Shown here: positions 7,581 through 16,598 of the stretch, piece by piece
How the letters are laid out: every line of letters starts with the position of its first letter
Position numbering within the stretch: the stretch's first letter is position 1
NCBI RefSeq assembly: GCF_002563635.1
Contig: NZ_PDIZ01000001.1
Span: 1,426,001 to 1,490,000 of the forward strand
Origin: Bacillus sp. es.036
Lineage (GTDB): Bacteria; Bacillota; Bacilli; Bacillales; Guptibacillaceae
Reading direction: 5' to 3'
DNA length: 64,000 nt
Notes under the pieces: model-generated
What the model was told of the DNA's origin: nothing
Database searches by the model: none
What the model saw: the letters and a program-made list of their open reading frames with translations, nothing else
Made by a program: the position numbers and the translations under genes

Positions 7581-8777
7581 ATGGCCAAACAGCAAGATCT
7601 TCAGAAAGAGAAGATCTGGACGCGTGATTTTATTTTTATTTGCATGGCAAACTTTTTTATTTTTGCAGGATTCCAGATGACTTTACCTACACTACCTTTG
7701 TTTGTGAATGAACTTGGCGGCAGTGATCAGCTAATTGGTTTTGTGGTCGGTATCTTTACCTTATCCGCTTTACTTATTCGACCATGGAGCGGGCACGTAT
7801 TGGAATCACTTGGAAGAAAAATCATTTTCTTAATTGGATTATTGGTTTTTGTCATATCGGTTGGATCTTATGCGTTCACTGGCAGTCTTGTTCTGTTATT
7901 CCTAATGAGAGTAGTCCAGGGACTCGGATGGGGTATGTCGACAACAGCGGTAGGCACAATCGCAACGGATTTAATTCCACAAAAGCGAAGGGGAGAAGGA
8001 ATGGGATATTTTGGCCTTGCAGGAAATTTAGCAATGGCATTTGGTCCAGCTCTTGGTTTATTTCTAATCGCTCTTTCTGGTTTTAAAACAATGTTTTTGA
8101 TTGCAGCCTCTGCCGGTTTGCTTTCATTCATTATCGCTTCAATTATTCGCTATAAGCCTGCGAATAAAACACCGATTGAGAAAAAGAAATGGGACATTTT
8201 TGAGAAAACAGCCTTGATGCCTTCGATATTACTTTTCTTCATTACAATGGTGTTTGGAGGAATTGCTACCTTTCTACCATTGTATGCTGAACAGTTAGGT
8301 ATTGATGGAATTGAATGGTACTTTGTCGTGTTTGCTGTATCGCTTATGCTTGTGCGTGCTTTCGCAGGACGAATCTATGATCGGAAGGGCCATAAAGCTA
8401 TTTTTCTTCCCGGCGCTTTTTTAATTCTAGCGGCAATGATTGATCTTACGTTATTGGCGAATCAATTTATGCTCATTCTTGCAGCTGTATTATTTGGGAT
8501 TGGGTTTGGGTCTGTACAGCCAGCCCTTCAAGCATGGGCAGTTAATGAAGCACCAATTCACCGAAAAGGAATGGCTAATGCTACCTTTTTCTCGTTCTTT
8601 GATTTAGGAGTAGGTCTAGGGGCAATGTTTTTCGGTTTGATCGCATCCACATTTGGCTATGCTGATATTTATTTAACAGCAGGTATATCCGTTCTCATTT
8701 CAATGGTGATTTACGTTATATATTTAAAAAGAAGTGCTGCGGTACAAAGACATCATGAAGCTGTTCAATGGAAATAG
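7581..8777 (+). CDS. Major facilitator superfamily transporter
   Basis: A 398-aa protein with twelve predicted membrane segments in two halves. The cytoplasmic loop between TM2 and TM3 has the MFS signature in the form GHVLESLGRK, and its second-half equivalent is GRIYDRKGHK. An extended RVVQGLGWG motif in TM4 is like that of YfkF/YttB-type drug exporters. The substrate is unknown; efflux is more likely than uptake given this resemblance. ATG start after GAAAGAAGGAA. It stands alone, convergent with the oxidase gene and sharing its terminator. Confidence 0.85.
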   Translation: MAKQQDLQKEKIWTRDFIFICMANFFIFAGFQMTLPTLPLFVNELGGSDQLIGFVVGIFTLSALLIRPWSGHVLESLGRKIIFLIGLLVFVISVGSYAFTGSLVLLFLMRVVQGLGWGMSTTAVGTIATDLIPQKRRGEGMGYFGLAGNLAMAFGPALGLFLIALSGFKTMFLIAASAGLLSFIIASIIRYKPANKTPIEKKKWDIFEKTALMPSILLFFITMVFGGIATFLPLYAEQLGIDGIEWYFVVFAVSLMLVRAFAGRIYDRKGHKAIFLPGAFLILAAMIDLTLLANQFMLILAAVLFGIGFGSVQPALQAWAVNEAPIHRKGMANATFFSFFDLGVGLGAMFFGLIASTFGYADIYLTAGISVLISMVIYVIYLKRSAAVQRHHEAVQWK

Positions 8778-8780
8778 AAA

Positions 8781-8810
8781 AATGAGCTCGTAAGTCGAGC
8801 TCATTTTTTT
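8781..8810. terminator. Bidirectional terminator between convergent genes
   Basis: AATGAGCTCG (8781-8790) and CGAGCTCATT (8796-8805) form a perfect 10-bp stem with a TAAGT loop. A run of T follows on the + strand and A-rich sequence precedes it, so it can serve both the MFS gene and the oxidase gene. Confidence 0.8.
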
Positions 8811-8811
8811 C

Positions 8812-9981
8812 TTATCGACTACTCGGAATGAGCATCTCCTTGTTCACTTCATTTAGATCGCGACACCCTGACAACGCCATCGTTAAATCGAAATCAGCAA
8901 GAAGGTTAGAAAGTATATGCTTCACGCCTGCTTGCCCGGCTACAGCTAATCCGTACATACATGGTCGTGCTACGAGAACGGCTTTGGCCCCAAGAGCAAT
9001 GGCCTTAAATACATCAGCACCTCTTCTAATTCCACTATCCATTAAAACAGGAACTTGATTTTCCACAGCTTCCACAATAGCCGGTAGAGCATCGAGTGCT
9101 GAGATTGCACCATCCACCTGGCGCCCACCATGGTTTGAGACAATAATCCCATCGGCTCCATATTTTAAAGCTAGTTTGGCATCATCGGGATGAAGGATGC
9201 CTTTTAAAATGATGGGCAAAGACGTATACTTTCTTAGCTCTGCTAAATCCTCCCACGTTAGTCCTGCATTTCCAAATACATGAGTCCAATGCATAATTGC
9301 CCCCATAGCATCTTCTTCAGGAGGTACATGGAGTCCAGCGCGAAAAGCAGGATCCGTTAAATAGTTACCAATTCCTTCTCCAATCAGAAAAGGCAAGTAC
9401 ACATTCTGTAGATCTAATTCACGCCATGCCATCATAGGAGTGTCAAGCGTTACGACGATTGCTGAGTATCCAGCGAGTTCCGCTCGTTGAACAAAACTTT
9501 TAGCGATCTCTGGATCTCGACTCCAGTAAAGTTGAAACCACTTAGGTGCGTCTCCCATTATTTCAGAAATTTCTTCCATAGAATGACTTGATGCAGAGCT
9601 TGCAATGTAGGGGATTCCCATTGAAGCAGCAGCTTTCGCTGAAGCAAGTTCGCCTTCTTGATGAATAATGGATTGCACACCAATTGGAGCAACTAACAAC
9701 GGAGCAGGAAGCATCTGACCGTACATGCCTACCTTTAAGTTTCGGTCTTCAACATGACGAAAGACGCGAGGCACGATATTCCATCTCTTAAATGCTTCAC
9801 GGTTCGCATTTTTCGTTTCTTCTGCACCAGATCCTCCAGCTACATAATGATAAGGTCCATCCTCAAGAATATCGCGCGCGCGTGCTTCCCAATCTTCATA
9901 TCTTGTTGGTAAACGCTCCGGATCAGGTGAATGCATTTGTTTGTAAATACCAAACTGAATTTCATTGCCGATATTACTCAT
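8812..9981 (-). CDS. FMN-dependent alpha-hydroxy-acid oxidase (lactate 2-monooxygenase-like)
   Basis: A 389-aa TIM-barrel flavoprotein of the lactate oxidase, glycolate oxidase and LldD family, which oxidises L-2-hydroxy acids. The catalytic His/Arg signature SNHGGRQVDGA is at about 281-291. The FMN-binding LVAPIGVQ segment is at about 95, and the phosphate-binding DSGIRRGADV and ARPCMYG segments lie near the C-terminus. The N-terminal YVAGGSGAEET pattern fits lactate 2-monooxygenases, which release acetate, CO2 and water. RBS AAAGGAG is 10 nt before the ATG. Monocistronic. Confidence 0.85.
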   Translation of the reverse strand: MSNIGNEIQFGIYKQMHSPDPERLPTRYEDWEARARDILEDGPYHYVAGGSGAEETKNANREAFKRWNIVPRVFRHVEDRNLKVGMYGQMLPAPLLVAPIGVQSIIHQEGELASAKAAASMGIPYIASSASSHSMEEISEIMGDAPKWFQLYWSRDPEIAKSFVQRAELAGYSAIVVTLDTPMMAWRELDLQNVYLPFLIGEGIGNYLTDPAFRAGLHVPPEEDAMGAIMHWTHVFGNAGLTWEDLAELRKYTSLPIILKGILHPDDAKLALKYGADGIIVSNHGGRQVDGAISALDALPAIVEAVENQVPVLMDSGIRRGADVFKAIALGAKAVLVARPCMYGLAVAGQAGVKHILSNLLADFDLTMALSGCRDLNEVNKEMLIPSSR

Positions 9982-10148
9982 TGGAACGACTCCTTTATGA
10001 ATGTAGTTAGTTGAATCTTCTTTGCTTTCTATCCAATTCCTTCTTTAAAATGGAAACTTTATTTTAATATAATCAGAGAATAGCAGGATTTTGTATGTCG
10101 GCTTCGAAATAGTAGGATGGCACTAAATTTGCATACTGGGGGACAATC

Positions 10149-11516
10149 ATGAAGCTTTCAGTCATACATACGAACGATATTCATAGTCACTTTAACAACT
10201 TCGCTAAAGCATCATCACTTATTCGGGATTATGCAGATGAACACACGCTAGTGTTAGATGGTGGGGACTTTGCTGATTTTAAAAGTATCGAGCTTCAGGG
10301 AACACGAGGGATTGGTGCAGTGAAGATGTTGGAATCGACCGGTTACGACGCGATTACGATAGGTAATAATGAACTATTTAATGGAAATGATACATTAGAG
10401 CATATGGCGGTTCAGAGCACGGTACCGTTCATTAGTTGTAATCTTCTAAAAGCTAATGGTGAATCGTTCAATGGAGTATGCAGTAGTACGATTCTAATTA
10501 AAAATAAACTTCGCATTTTAATTACGGGTGCTTCTCCAGATTTACAAGAGTTCAATGATTTGATGGGCTTTCAAATTTTAGATTATGTAGAAGCGATCAG
10601 AGCAGAAATCAAGAAGCAACATGGAAACTATGATGTTTGTATTGTTTTAAACCATGTTGGTACACAAGCAGATATCGAATTAGCTGAAGCCATCGATGAA
10701 ATTGACTTGATTTTGTCCGCACATGACCACTTCCTTTATGAGGAAGCAAAAATAGTGAATAATACGATACTAAATTCAGCTGGTATGTATGGTGAACATA
10801 TTGGAATTATTGAAGTTGATGTCTCAAATGAAGGCGTAGAACTACTAGCTTCTTCTACCATATCAACAGCTAACGCGGTTGAAGATAAAGAAATACAAAA
10901 TATATTACAAGTAAGTAGGGAAGAAGCAATCGCTCAGCTAAGTAAACCGCTTTATGCTGTTAGCAAACCATTGTGGCATGACGTACTTGAGGAAAACCCG
11001 ATGACTAATCTAATCGCAGATGGGTTGAAAGACCGTTTTGATTGTGATCTTGGGCTTATAAACAGCGGAATTGCAAATGGCGGTCTCGTCGACTATGTTT
11101 CCAATAAAAAGTTAATTGAAATTTGTCCATCTCCACTAAATCCTACATACTTTGAAATTCTAGGAAAAGACCTTTACTCAGCTCTTGAAAGTTCATTAAA
11201 TAGCTCGGTTTGTATGGCTGATGGAAAAGGACCTGGTTTTCGAGGGAAGTATGTAGGACGGCTTCATGTATCTGGTGCAAAAATTCAACATAATCAAAAT
11301 CAAATTAAGATGATTACGATTAACGATGAAGCTTTCGATCCCGACCGGTGGTATCGTGTAGCTTCATCAGATTACTTGCTAAGAGGTTCTGGGTATCCAG
11401 AGCTAGCAAACAATCGAAACTTTCATTATCAACCAGATGAAATAAAAGATGTTATTAGAGAATACGCCGAGAAGGAAGCTTTCGTAACAAATGCTTACAA
11501 GAAGCGTTGGGTGTAG
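10149..11516 (+). CDS. yunD: YunD-like metallophosphoesterase/5'-nucleotidase
   Basis: A 455-aa two-domain protein. The N-terminal calcineurin-like metallophosphoesterase has HTNDIHSH (7-14), DGGDF (about 37), GNNE (about 77), NHVG (about 175) and AHDHF (about 196) as metal and phosphate ligands. The C-terminal 5'-nucleotidase domain binds the nucleoside. There is no signal peptide, so unlike UshA it should be cytoplasmic, as YunD is in B. subtilis. RBS CTGGGGGAC. It stands alone. Confidence 0.85.
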   Translation: MKLSVIHTNDIHSHFNNFAKASSLIRDYADEHTLVLDGGDFADFKSIELQGTRGIGAVKMLESTGYDAITIGNNELFNGNDTLEHMAVQSTVPFISCNLLKANGESFNGVCSSTILIKNKLRILITGASPDLQEFNDLMGFQILDYVEAIRAEIKKQHGNYDVCIVLNHVGTQADIELAEAIDEIDLILSAHDHFLYEEAKIVNNTILNSAGMYGEHIGIIEVDVSNEGVELLASSTISTANAVEDKEIQNILQVSREEAIAQLSKPLYAVSKPLWHDVLEENPMTNLIADGLKDRFDCDLGLINSGIANGGLVDYVSNKKLIEICPSPLNPTYFEILGKDLYSALESSLNSSVCMADGKGPGFRGKYVGRLHVSGAKIQHNQNQIKMITINDEAFDPDRWYRVASSDYLLRGSGYPELANNRNFHYQPDEIKDVIREYAEKEAFVTNAYKKRWV

Positions 11517-11614
11517 ACTATTTCCGTCTTAAGTCGGAGTAGCTCGTACTCTAGCCGTTTCCAGAAAAAGAAAATGAATCTAAAACTTAGTCCACATCGA
11601 AAGGAAGAAGATAA

Positions 11615-12742
11615 ATGCGCGACGAACGATTAAGTCAGTTAGCTAAGACGCTAGTCCATCACTCCATTGAAGTTAAGATTGGTGAACGCGTGATGGTGAC
11701 GGGTCATCAAATTGCCAAACCGTTAATACGTGAAATCATTAAGGAGATTTATGCAGCTGACGGGGTGCCATTTGTTGAATTACGTGATGATGAAATAGAC
11801 GTTCACTTGGCTGAATTTGCAACACAAGAGCAAGCAGAGATTCAAAAAGGATGGTATGCGAAACAACTAGAAGATGTTCAATCCTTTATTCACATTCGAG
11901 CTGAAGAAAATGATGCGACATTGTCAGAGCTTGCCTCTGATGCAATGAAACTGTATGGAGAAGTTTTCAAAGAGATCGACCATAAAATGGTGAATGAAAG
12001 AAAGTGGGTACTTCTTGATTATCCAACGCCAGCAGCAGCACAAAAAGCAAAAATGGGGACACTTACTTATCAAGATTATTTGTTTGAAGTGTGTAGTCTT
12101 GATTATAAACGAATGGCGAAAAAGCAGCTGCCGCTTTTTGATTTAATGGAAAAGACTGATCGAGTAAGGATCGTTGCACCTGGTACGGATCTCTCATTTT
12201 CTATTTTAAATATCCCAACTATCGCTAGCCACGGAAAGAAAAACATTCCTGATGGAGAAGTGTTTACATCACCCGTACGCGAGAGTGTAAATGGCGTTAT
12301 TTCATTTAATACACCTTGTTCGTATCGAGGGATTACCTTTCACAACGTAAAATTAACGTTGGAGAAAGGTAAAATTGTCCATGCGGAAGCTGATCAAACA
12401 GACAAACTGAACGAGATCTTAAATCTTGACGAAGGAGCACGCTATATTGGGGAATTTGCTATCGGATTGAATCCACTAATTAATCATCCAGTAGGGAATA
12501 CCTTATTTGACGAGAAAATAAATGGTAGTATCCATTTTACGCCTGGACAAGCTTATGATAATGCAGACAATGGAAACCGCTCAATGATTCACTGGGATAT
12601 GGTTTTGATATTACGGAATGAGTATGGTGGGGGAGAACTGTATTTTGATGATCAACTCATTCAAAAAAATGGGGTTTTTATGACAGATGAGTTGCTTGAT
12701 TTAAACCCAGAAAATCTTAATCAAAAAGAAGCAGTACGCTAA
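11615..12742 (+). CDS. M29-family aminopeptidase (AmpS/PepS type)
   Basis: A 375-aa thermophilic-type metallo-aminopeptidase that removes N-terminal residues from peptides in the cytoplasm. Typical segments are VRIVAPGTDLSFSI near 190, NIPDGEVFTSPV near 212 and TLFDEKINGSIHFTPG near 300 with metal-ligand Glu and His, and IHWDMVLI near 330. The family is usually 370-415 aa, so this is full length. RBS AAAGGAAGAAG. The gap of 98 bp from yunD has no obvious promoter, so cotranscription is possible. Confidence 0.85.
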   Translation: MRDERLSQLAKTLVHHSIEVKIGERVMVTGHQIAKPLIREIIKEIYAADGVPFVELRDDEIDVHLAEFATQEQAEIQKGWYAKQLEDVQSFIHIRAEENDATLSELASDAMKLYGEVFKEIDHKMVNERKWVLLDYPTPAAAQKAKMGTLTYQDYLFEVCSLDYKRMAKKQLPLFDLMEKTDRVRIVAPGTDLSFSILNIPTIASHGKKNIPDGEVFTSPVRESVNGVISFNTPCSYRGITFHNVKLTLEKGKIVHAEADQTDKLNEILNLDEGARYIGEFAIGLNPLINHPVGNTLFDEKINGSIHFTPGQAYDNADNGNRSMIHWDMVLILRNEYGGGELYFDDQLIQKNGVFMTDELLDLNPENLNQKEAVR

Positions 12743-12747
12743 TCAGC

Positions 12748-12780
12748 AACCACAGGCAGAATGATGCTTGTGGTTTTTTT
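12748..12780 (+). terminator. Intrinsic terminator of the M29 peptidase gene
   Basis: AACCACAGGCA (12748-12758) pairs with TGCTTGTGGTT (12764-12774), with one G-U pair, followed by TTTTTT. Confidence 0.75.
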
Positions 12781-12783
12781 ATA

Positions 12784-13016
12784 ATAATTAAGTACGATTA
12801 ATGTATGGGATTCAATTAAACTTAAATAATTTAGGATAGATAGGGGAGAGACAATCCAACATTTTAGTCCTAATGAAGCACATTCAAATAAATAAAATCA
12901 GTTTAACGAAGATCGGAAAAAAACAACGGAGATTATAAATTTCAATTACCGTATTAGATTAATATTTTAAATAAATTTTATAAAGAAATATCGCAAAAGA
13001 TAAACTAAGTCAAGAG
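12784..13016. other. AT-rich intergenic spacer with no recognisable gene
   Basis: Between two terminators of convergent genes. The sequence is very AT-rich and has no ORF with a ribosome site and no clear repeat. It may be decayed DNA. Confidence 0.5.
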
Positions 13017-13045
13017 AAAAAGCAGACCGAATTGGCCTGCTTTTC
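13017..13045 (-). terminator. Intrinsic terminator of the redoxin gene
   Basis: AAAAGCAGACC (13018-13028) pairs with GGCCTGCTTTT (13034-13044) with one mismatch. On the minus strand the hairpin is followed by TTTTT from the A run at 13017-13021. Confidence 0.65.
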
Positions 13046-13046
13046 A

Positions 13047-13553
13047 TTAAGCTTTATATGTTTTACCAATATACTGAACAATTTTACGTAACTCTGTAAC
13101 TGTTGGACGACCAAAAGGACTTGTCTGTCTTTGCTGATAGAGAAGTACGCCTTTCTCGTCAATTAAGAAGTAGGCTGGCTCACCATGAGCACCATGATCT
13201 TCATAAGGATCATCTTCACGGTGATAGTGAACATCATATGCTTTAAGTGCCTTGTACTCCTCATCTGCGAGTACTGGAAAAGAGAGGTTCTTTTCTTTCG
13301 CCATTGCTTTTAGATCTTCGAATTTATCAGTAGAAATGGTGGTGATGTGAACATTTTTACCTTCGAAAAAGCCAGTGCTTTCTTCAAGATTTTCAAGATC
13401 ACTCACACAGACAGGACACCAAGAACCTCTAAAGAAAATAACAAGGTGCCATCCACCTTTTTCTTTTCGATATGATTCAAAAGAATACTCTTCGCCATTT
13501 ACTGATGGTAGTGTGAAATTTGGTACTGCGTCTTTCAATGCAAATTTAGACAA
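13047..13553 (-). CDS. Thioredoxin-fold peroxiredoxin-like (AhpC/TSA) protein
   Basis: A cytoplasmic redoxin of 168 aa if translation begins at TTG 13553-13551. That codon follows a perfect AAAGGAGG (13571-13564) at proper spacing; the longer frame to 13601 lacks a ribosome site. The active-site segment FFRGSWCPVC carries a CPVC motif, so this is a CxxC peroxiredoxin-like protein rather than a classical one-Cys AhpC. It probably reduces peroxides or thiols. No partner is encoded next to it. Confidence 0.8.
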   Translation of the reverse strand: MSKFALKDAVPNFTLPSVNGEEYSFESYRKEKGGWHLVIFFRGSWCPVCVSDLENLEESTGFFEGKNVHITTISTDKFEDLKAMAKEKNLSFPVLADEEYKALKAYDVHYHREDDPYEDHGAHGEPAYFLIDEKGVLLYQQRQTSPFGRPTVTELRKIVQYIGKTYKA

Positions 13554-13773
13554 ACTATTTCCTCCTTTGAATAGAAACAATCGCCTTATCATGTAAGGCA
13601 ACTCTTATCATATCCCGAATCGAGAATGAATGATGTAAGAAACCTTCCTCCTTTATAATACAAAATAATTGACAAAAACAGAAAGCAACAACCAGATTTT
13701 TACTTTTAAAGTTCATTTTGAACGAATGACACAATATGCACGTAAACAAAAGTAAATGCTTCTATTCTCGCAC

Positions 13774-13803
13774 AATGATACAAAACATATATTTTGTATC
13801 ATT
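13774..13803. repeat. Perfect inverted repeat, 12-bp arms and 6-bp centre
   Basis: AATGATACAAAA (13774-13785), CATATA, TTTTGTATCATT (13792-13803). It lies 134 bp upstream of the solo tyrosine recombinase. The half site ATGATACA recurs at 13902-13909 inside a second palindrome. The geometry fits a recombination core or a dimeric operator (see findings). The rest of the spacer 13554-13936 holds no gene; it has an unassigned TTGACA at 13669. Confidence 0.8.
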
Positions 13804-13892
13804 ATGAAAATGAATGAAAGCTTATTTTTAAGGGTTTTCCTCTTTTACAGGAGAGGACAGAAGGGTATAATGACACATAATGAGCAAAATCT

Positions 13893-13906
13893 TATCATTA
13901 ATGATA
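13893..13906. repeat. Short palindrome before the recombinase gene
   Basis: TATCATTAATGATA is a perfect 14-bp palindrome about 30 bp before the recombinase start. It shares the ATGATA half site with the larger inverted repeat, so the two may bind the same protein. Confidence 0.6.
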
Positions 13907-13936
13907 CATATTGAATAAAGAAAGAAGGGTGCCTTG

Positions 13937-14479
13937 ATGAACACGGTTCAGCCGATTCGAGATCCTCAGAAGATAAAATTAGTAAAACAAAACCTGCGAA
14001 AGCGAAATTCCAGAGATTGGTTTTTGTTTAATATGGGAATTAACACTGGTTTACGGATTAGTGATTTACTTCCTTTACGTGTTGGTGACGTTCGTAACCA
14101 AACCCATATCATCATAAAAGAAAAAAAGACCGGAAAATCAAAACGCTTTCCAATTAACTATGCACTTAAGGAGCTTATCGAATCGTACACGTTTGATATG
14201 GAAGAACGAGATTTTTTGTTTCCGTCAAACAAAACAGATTTACCTATTCAAAGAGGTCAGGCTTATAAGATTCTAAACCAGGCTGCAGCAGAAGCAGGGC
14301 TTTCTGAAATAGGAACGCATACGATGCGAAAGACGTTTGGTTACTTTTACTACAAACAGACGAAAGATGTGGCAATGCTTCAAAAGATCTTCGGCCATTC
14401 AGCACCATCGATTACCTTAAGATACATCGGAATTGAGCAAGAGCAGATGGATGAATCACTGTTTAACTTTAGTTTGTAA
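13937..14479 (+). CDS. Solo tyrosine recombinase (YoeC-like)
   Basis: A 180-aa catalytic domain of the phage-integrase/XerCD family without the usual N-terminal core-binding domain. The catalytic set is present: Arg in NTGLRISDLL, Lys in KTGKSKR, HTMR (His-x-x-Arg), the second His in FGHSAP and the nucleophile Tyr in LRYIGI. The length matches B. subtilis YoeC, whose function is unknown. ATG 13937 sits 7 nt after AAGAAGGG; the TTG one codon earlier is less well spaced. No phage genes, att duplication or excisionase lie nearby. Confidence 0.85.
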   Translation: MNTVQPIRDPQKIKLVKQNLRKRNSRDWFLFNMGINTGLRISDLLPLRVGDVRNQTHIIIKEKKTGKSKRFPINYALKELIESYTFDMEERDFLFPSNKTDLPIQRGQAYKILNQAAAEAGLSEIGTHTMRKTFGYFYYKQTKDVAMLQKIFGHSAPSITLRYIGIEQEQMDESLFNFSL

Positions 14480-14506
14480 AATTACTTCAAAATCGGTACA
14501 TGTTAT

Positions 14507-14515
14507 ACTTTTTTT
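14507..14515 (+). promoter_or_regulatory. Candidate extended -10 promoter for kynA
   Basis: TGTTATACT is an extended -10 (TG-N-TATACT) about 130 bp before the kynA start. A clear -35 is lacking. The leader between them has two purine-rich ribosome-like sites but no canonical start codon to go with them. Confidence 0.35.
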
Positions 14516-14645
14516 GAGAGGAGGGGAATTAAGCTCATTAAAAGCAAATTAGCGTTAATGATTTAATAGGTTACTATATTAATGAAGAAACACGGAGGAA
14601 GGTTGCGTTTTGGTTTCGCTTACAATTTAAAGGGAGGTTTTGTCA

Positions 14646-15488
14646 TTGGGAAAAAAAGAGCATCGAGATCCAACGGAAGCGTCCATACATACTGATTTTA
14701 AACACAATATGACATATGGAGAATACTTAAACCTTGATAAGATACTTGCAGGGCAGAATAGGTTATCCGACCATCATGATGAAATGCTTTTTATCGTTAT
14801 TCACCAGGTAAGCGAATTATGGATGAAATTAATCTTGCATGAACTAAGAGGGGCAATTGAAGCAATCAAAAAAGATGAATTATCAACTGCTTTTAAAATG
14901 CTTGCGCGTGTTTCGAAAACTCAGACCCAAATCATCCAGGCTTGGGACGTTCTTTCAACGTTAACCCCGTCGGAATACATGCAGTTCCGCGATTCTCTCG
15001 GACAGGCTTCTGGTTTTCAGTCTTATCAATACCGTATGATCGAGTTTGCATTAGGCTATAAAACACCTCACGTGTTAAAGATTTATGAGAAAGATAAAGA
15101 GCTTCACGAAGAACTAAAAGACGCTTATCAAGAACCCGGTATTTATGATGTAGCGATTAAAGCTCTATCAAGGGCGGGATTACCTATTGATAAGGACGTT
15201 CTTCATCGCGATGTGAACGAAACATACAGAAAGAATGACTCAGTGATGCAGGCCTGGCTGACCGTATATCGAGATGTAGAAACGTATTGGGACCTATATG
15301 AACTAGCTGAGAAGCTTGTTGATATTGAAGATTGGCTCCAACAATGGCGTTTCCGTCATATGAAAACAGTCGAAAGGATTATCGGATTCAAACAGGGGAC
15401 AGGGGGCTCGTCTGGCGTTGGTTATTTAAAGAAAGTACTGGATCATCGCTTTTTTCCTGAGCTTTGGGACATTAGAACAGAGCTTTAA
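14646..15488 (+). CDS. kynA: Tryptophan 2,3-dioxygenase
   Basis: A heme enzyme that opens the indole ring of L-tryptophan to N-formylkynurenine, the first step of the kynurenine route. The 280-aa length matches bacterial TDO. Signature segments are [16 protein letters not shown] near 45-60 (substrate pocket), [14 protein letters not shown] near 235-248 with the heme-ligand His, and [11 protein letters not shown] near 252-262. The start is taken as TTG 14646, 8 nt after AGGGAGG; the TTG at 14640 is too close. kynB and kynU are not adjacent, so any pathway genes lie elsewhere. Confidence 0.9.
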   Translation: MGKKEHRDPTEASIHTDFKHNMTYGEYLNLDKILAGQNRLSDHHDEMLFIVIHQVSELWMKLILHELRGAIEAIKKDELSTAFKMLARVSKTQTQIIQAWDVLSTLTPSEYMQFRDSLGQASGFQSYQYRMIEFALGYKTPHVLKIYEKDKELHEELKDAYQEPGIYDVAIKALSRAGLPIDKDVLHRDVNETYRKNDSVMQAWLTVYRDVETYWDLYELAEKLVDIEDWLQQWRFRHMKTVERIIGFKQGTGGSSGVGYLKKVLDHRFFPELWDIRTEL

Positions 15489-15520
15489 TATAACGTAATA
15501 TTATTATGTAAACCATCGTT

Positions 15521-15550
15521 AAAAATGCCCTTTTGTTAAGGGCATTTTTT
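15521..15550. terminator. Bidirectional terminator between kynA and araM
   Basis: AAAAATGCCCTT (15521-15532) and AAGGGCATTTTT (15538-15549) form a perfect 12-bp stem with a TTGTT loop. A and T runs on either side serve both convergent genes. Confidence 0.85.
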
Positions 15551-16596
15551 TATATTAATACTTCTTGTAACACGTTATCAGTTTCTAAGAAAGAGAGAGC
15601 CTTTTGTTGGAAGGTTTGATCATGGAGATATGTGTAGCGACTTGGTTTTACTGATGGTGCGAATAAAATCGCCTCTGCCAGAGTTGACTTTTGAATCTTT
15701 TCTTCTTTTACATATTGAAAGAAACCTGTTCGCTCAAATACTTTTTTCATTCGTAATGCTCGATGGTTTTGGACGTTTGCCATAATGTACGTAGCAAGAC
15801 CAACTTGAATCCCATGCATATAAGGTTTCGACAATTGTTTGTCAAGAGCGTGTGAAATTAAGTGCTCTGAACCACTAATTGGAGCACTATTTCCACTAAT
15901 CACGGTGGCCACACCGCCCATGGTTAAGGAACTTACAAGCTCTTTAATAAAGATTGGATTTTGAAGATCAGTCATCGGCGTTCGAATGAAGCTATTGACC
16001 GCTTTTTTACTAAGCATCGCTGCGAAAGCATTTACATGTCCCTTTCCATGCCTTTCTTCAAATTCCCAATCATACAGAGCCGTAATGTTACTCATTAAGT
16101 CACCAACTCCTGCAAGTAAGAAATGAGAAGGAGCCTGTTGAATCACTTCAAGATCCGCAATAATTCCAAAAGGCACCTGTGCAGGAACGGTCGTCTTTTT
16201 TTGATTCACGATAAGAGAACAATTGCTGCTAGCAAAACCATCATTGGAAGCAGATGTTGGCATGCTGATAAAGGGGAGTTTTCTAGAAAATGCAATATAC
16301 TTTCCGTAGTCAATAATCTGACCGCCCCCCATAGCAACGACAACATCATAGGAATCAAGGGTAAAAGCAAATGAAATGAGATCCTGAATGGTTTGACCGG
16401 GTTCCATTTTTTGAACGTTTATCGTCACGTGTTTCGATTTCTGAAAGGACTCGGCATAAGCATCGTAAGTAAACGCATCAAACAAAAACAGGGCATGATG
16501 AAACCCGTGTTTATGAAGAATAGGATCTAGCTGATGACGGATACCTGAACGAATCTCCAAAATAGAAGGAATCGGAATATTCGTTAATGCATGCAT
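15550..16596 (-). CDS. araM: sn-glycerol-1-phosphate dehydrogenase (AraM/EgsA family)
   Basis: A 348-aa metal-dependent NAD(P)H oxidoreductase of the iron alcohol dehydrogenase fold. It reduces dihydroxyacetone phosphate to sn-glycerol 1-phosphate. The nucleotide-binding MGGGQIIDYGK is near 90. Metal ligands are expected in GVGDLMSN (Asp), HLISHALD (His) and HGIQVGLAT (His). In Bacillales the product feeds PcrB to make heptaprenylglyceryl phosphate. It follows the phosphatase gene with a 2-bp gap, so the two are one transcription unit. Confidence 0.85.
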   Translation of the reverse strand: MHALTNIPIPSILEIRSGIRHQLDPILHKHGFHHALFLFDAFTYDAYAESFQKSKHVTINVQKMEPGQTIQDLISFAFTLDSYDVVVAMGGGQIIDYGKYIAFSRKLPFISMPTSASNDGFASSNCSLIVNQKKTTVPAQVPFGIIADLEVIQQAPSHFLLAGVGDLMSNITALYDWEFEERHGKGHVNAFAAMLSKKAVNSFIRTPMTDLQNPIFIKELVSSLTMGGVATVISGNSAPISGSEHLISHALDKQLSKPYMHGIQVGLATYIMANVQNHRALRMKKVFERTGFFQYVKEEKIQKSTLAEAILFAPSVKPSRYTYLHDQTFQQKALSFLETDNVLQEVLI

Positions 16597-16598
16597 GC

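Noticed and set aside
14518-14600. Purine-rich ribosome-like sites in the kynA leader that might start leader peptides
   Set aside because: No ATG, GTG or TTG lies at proper spacing, and no Trp codons or attenuator stem were seen.
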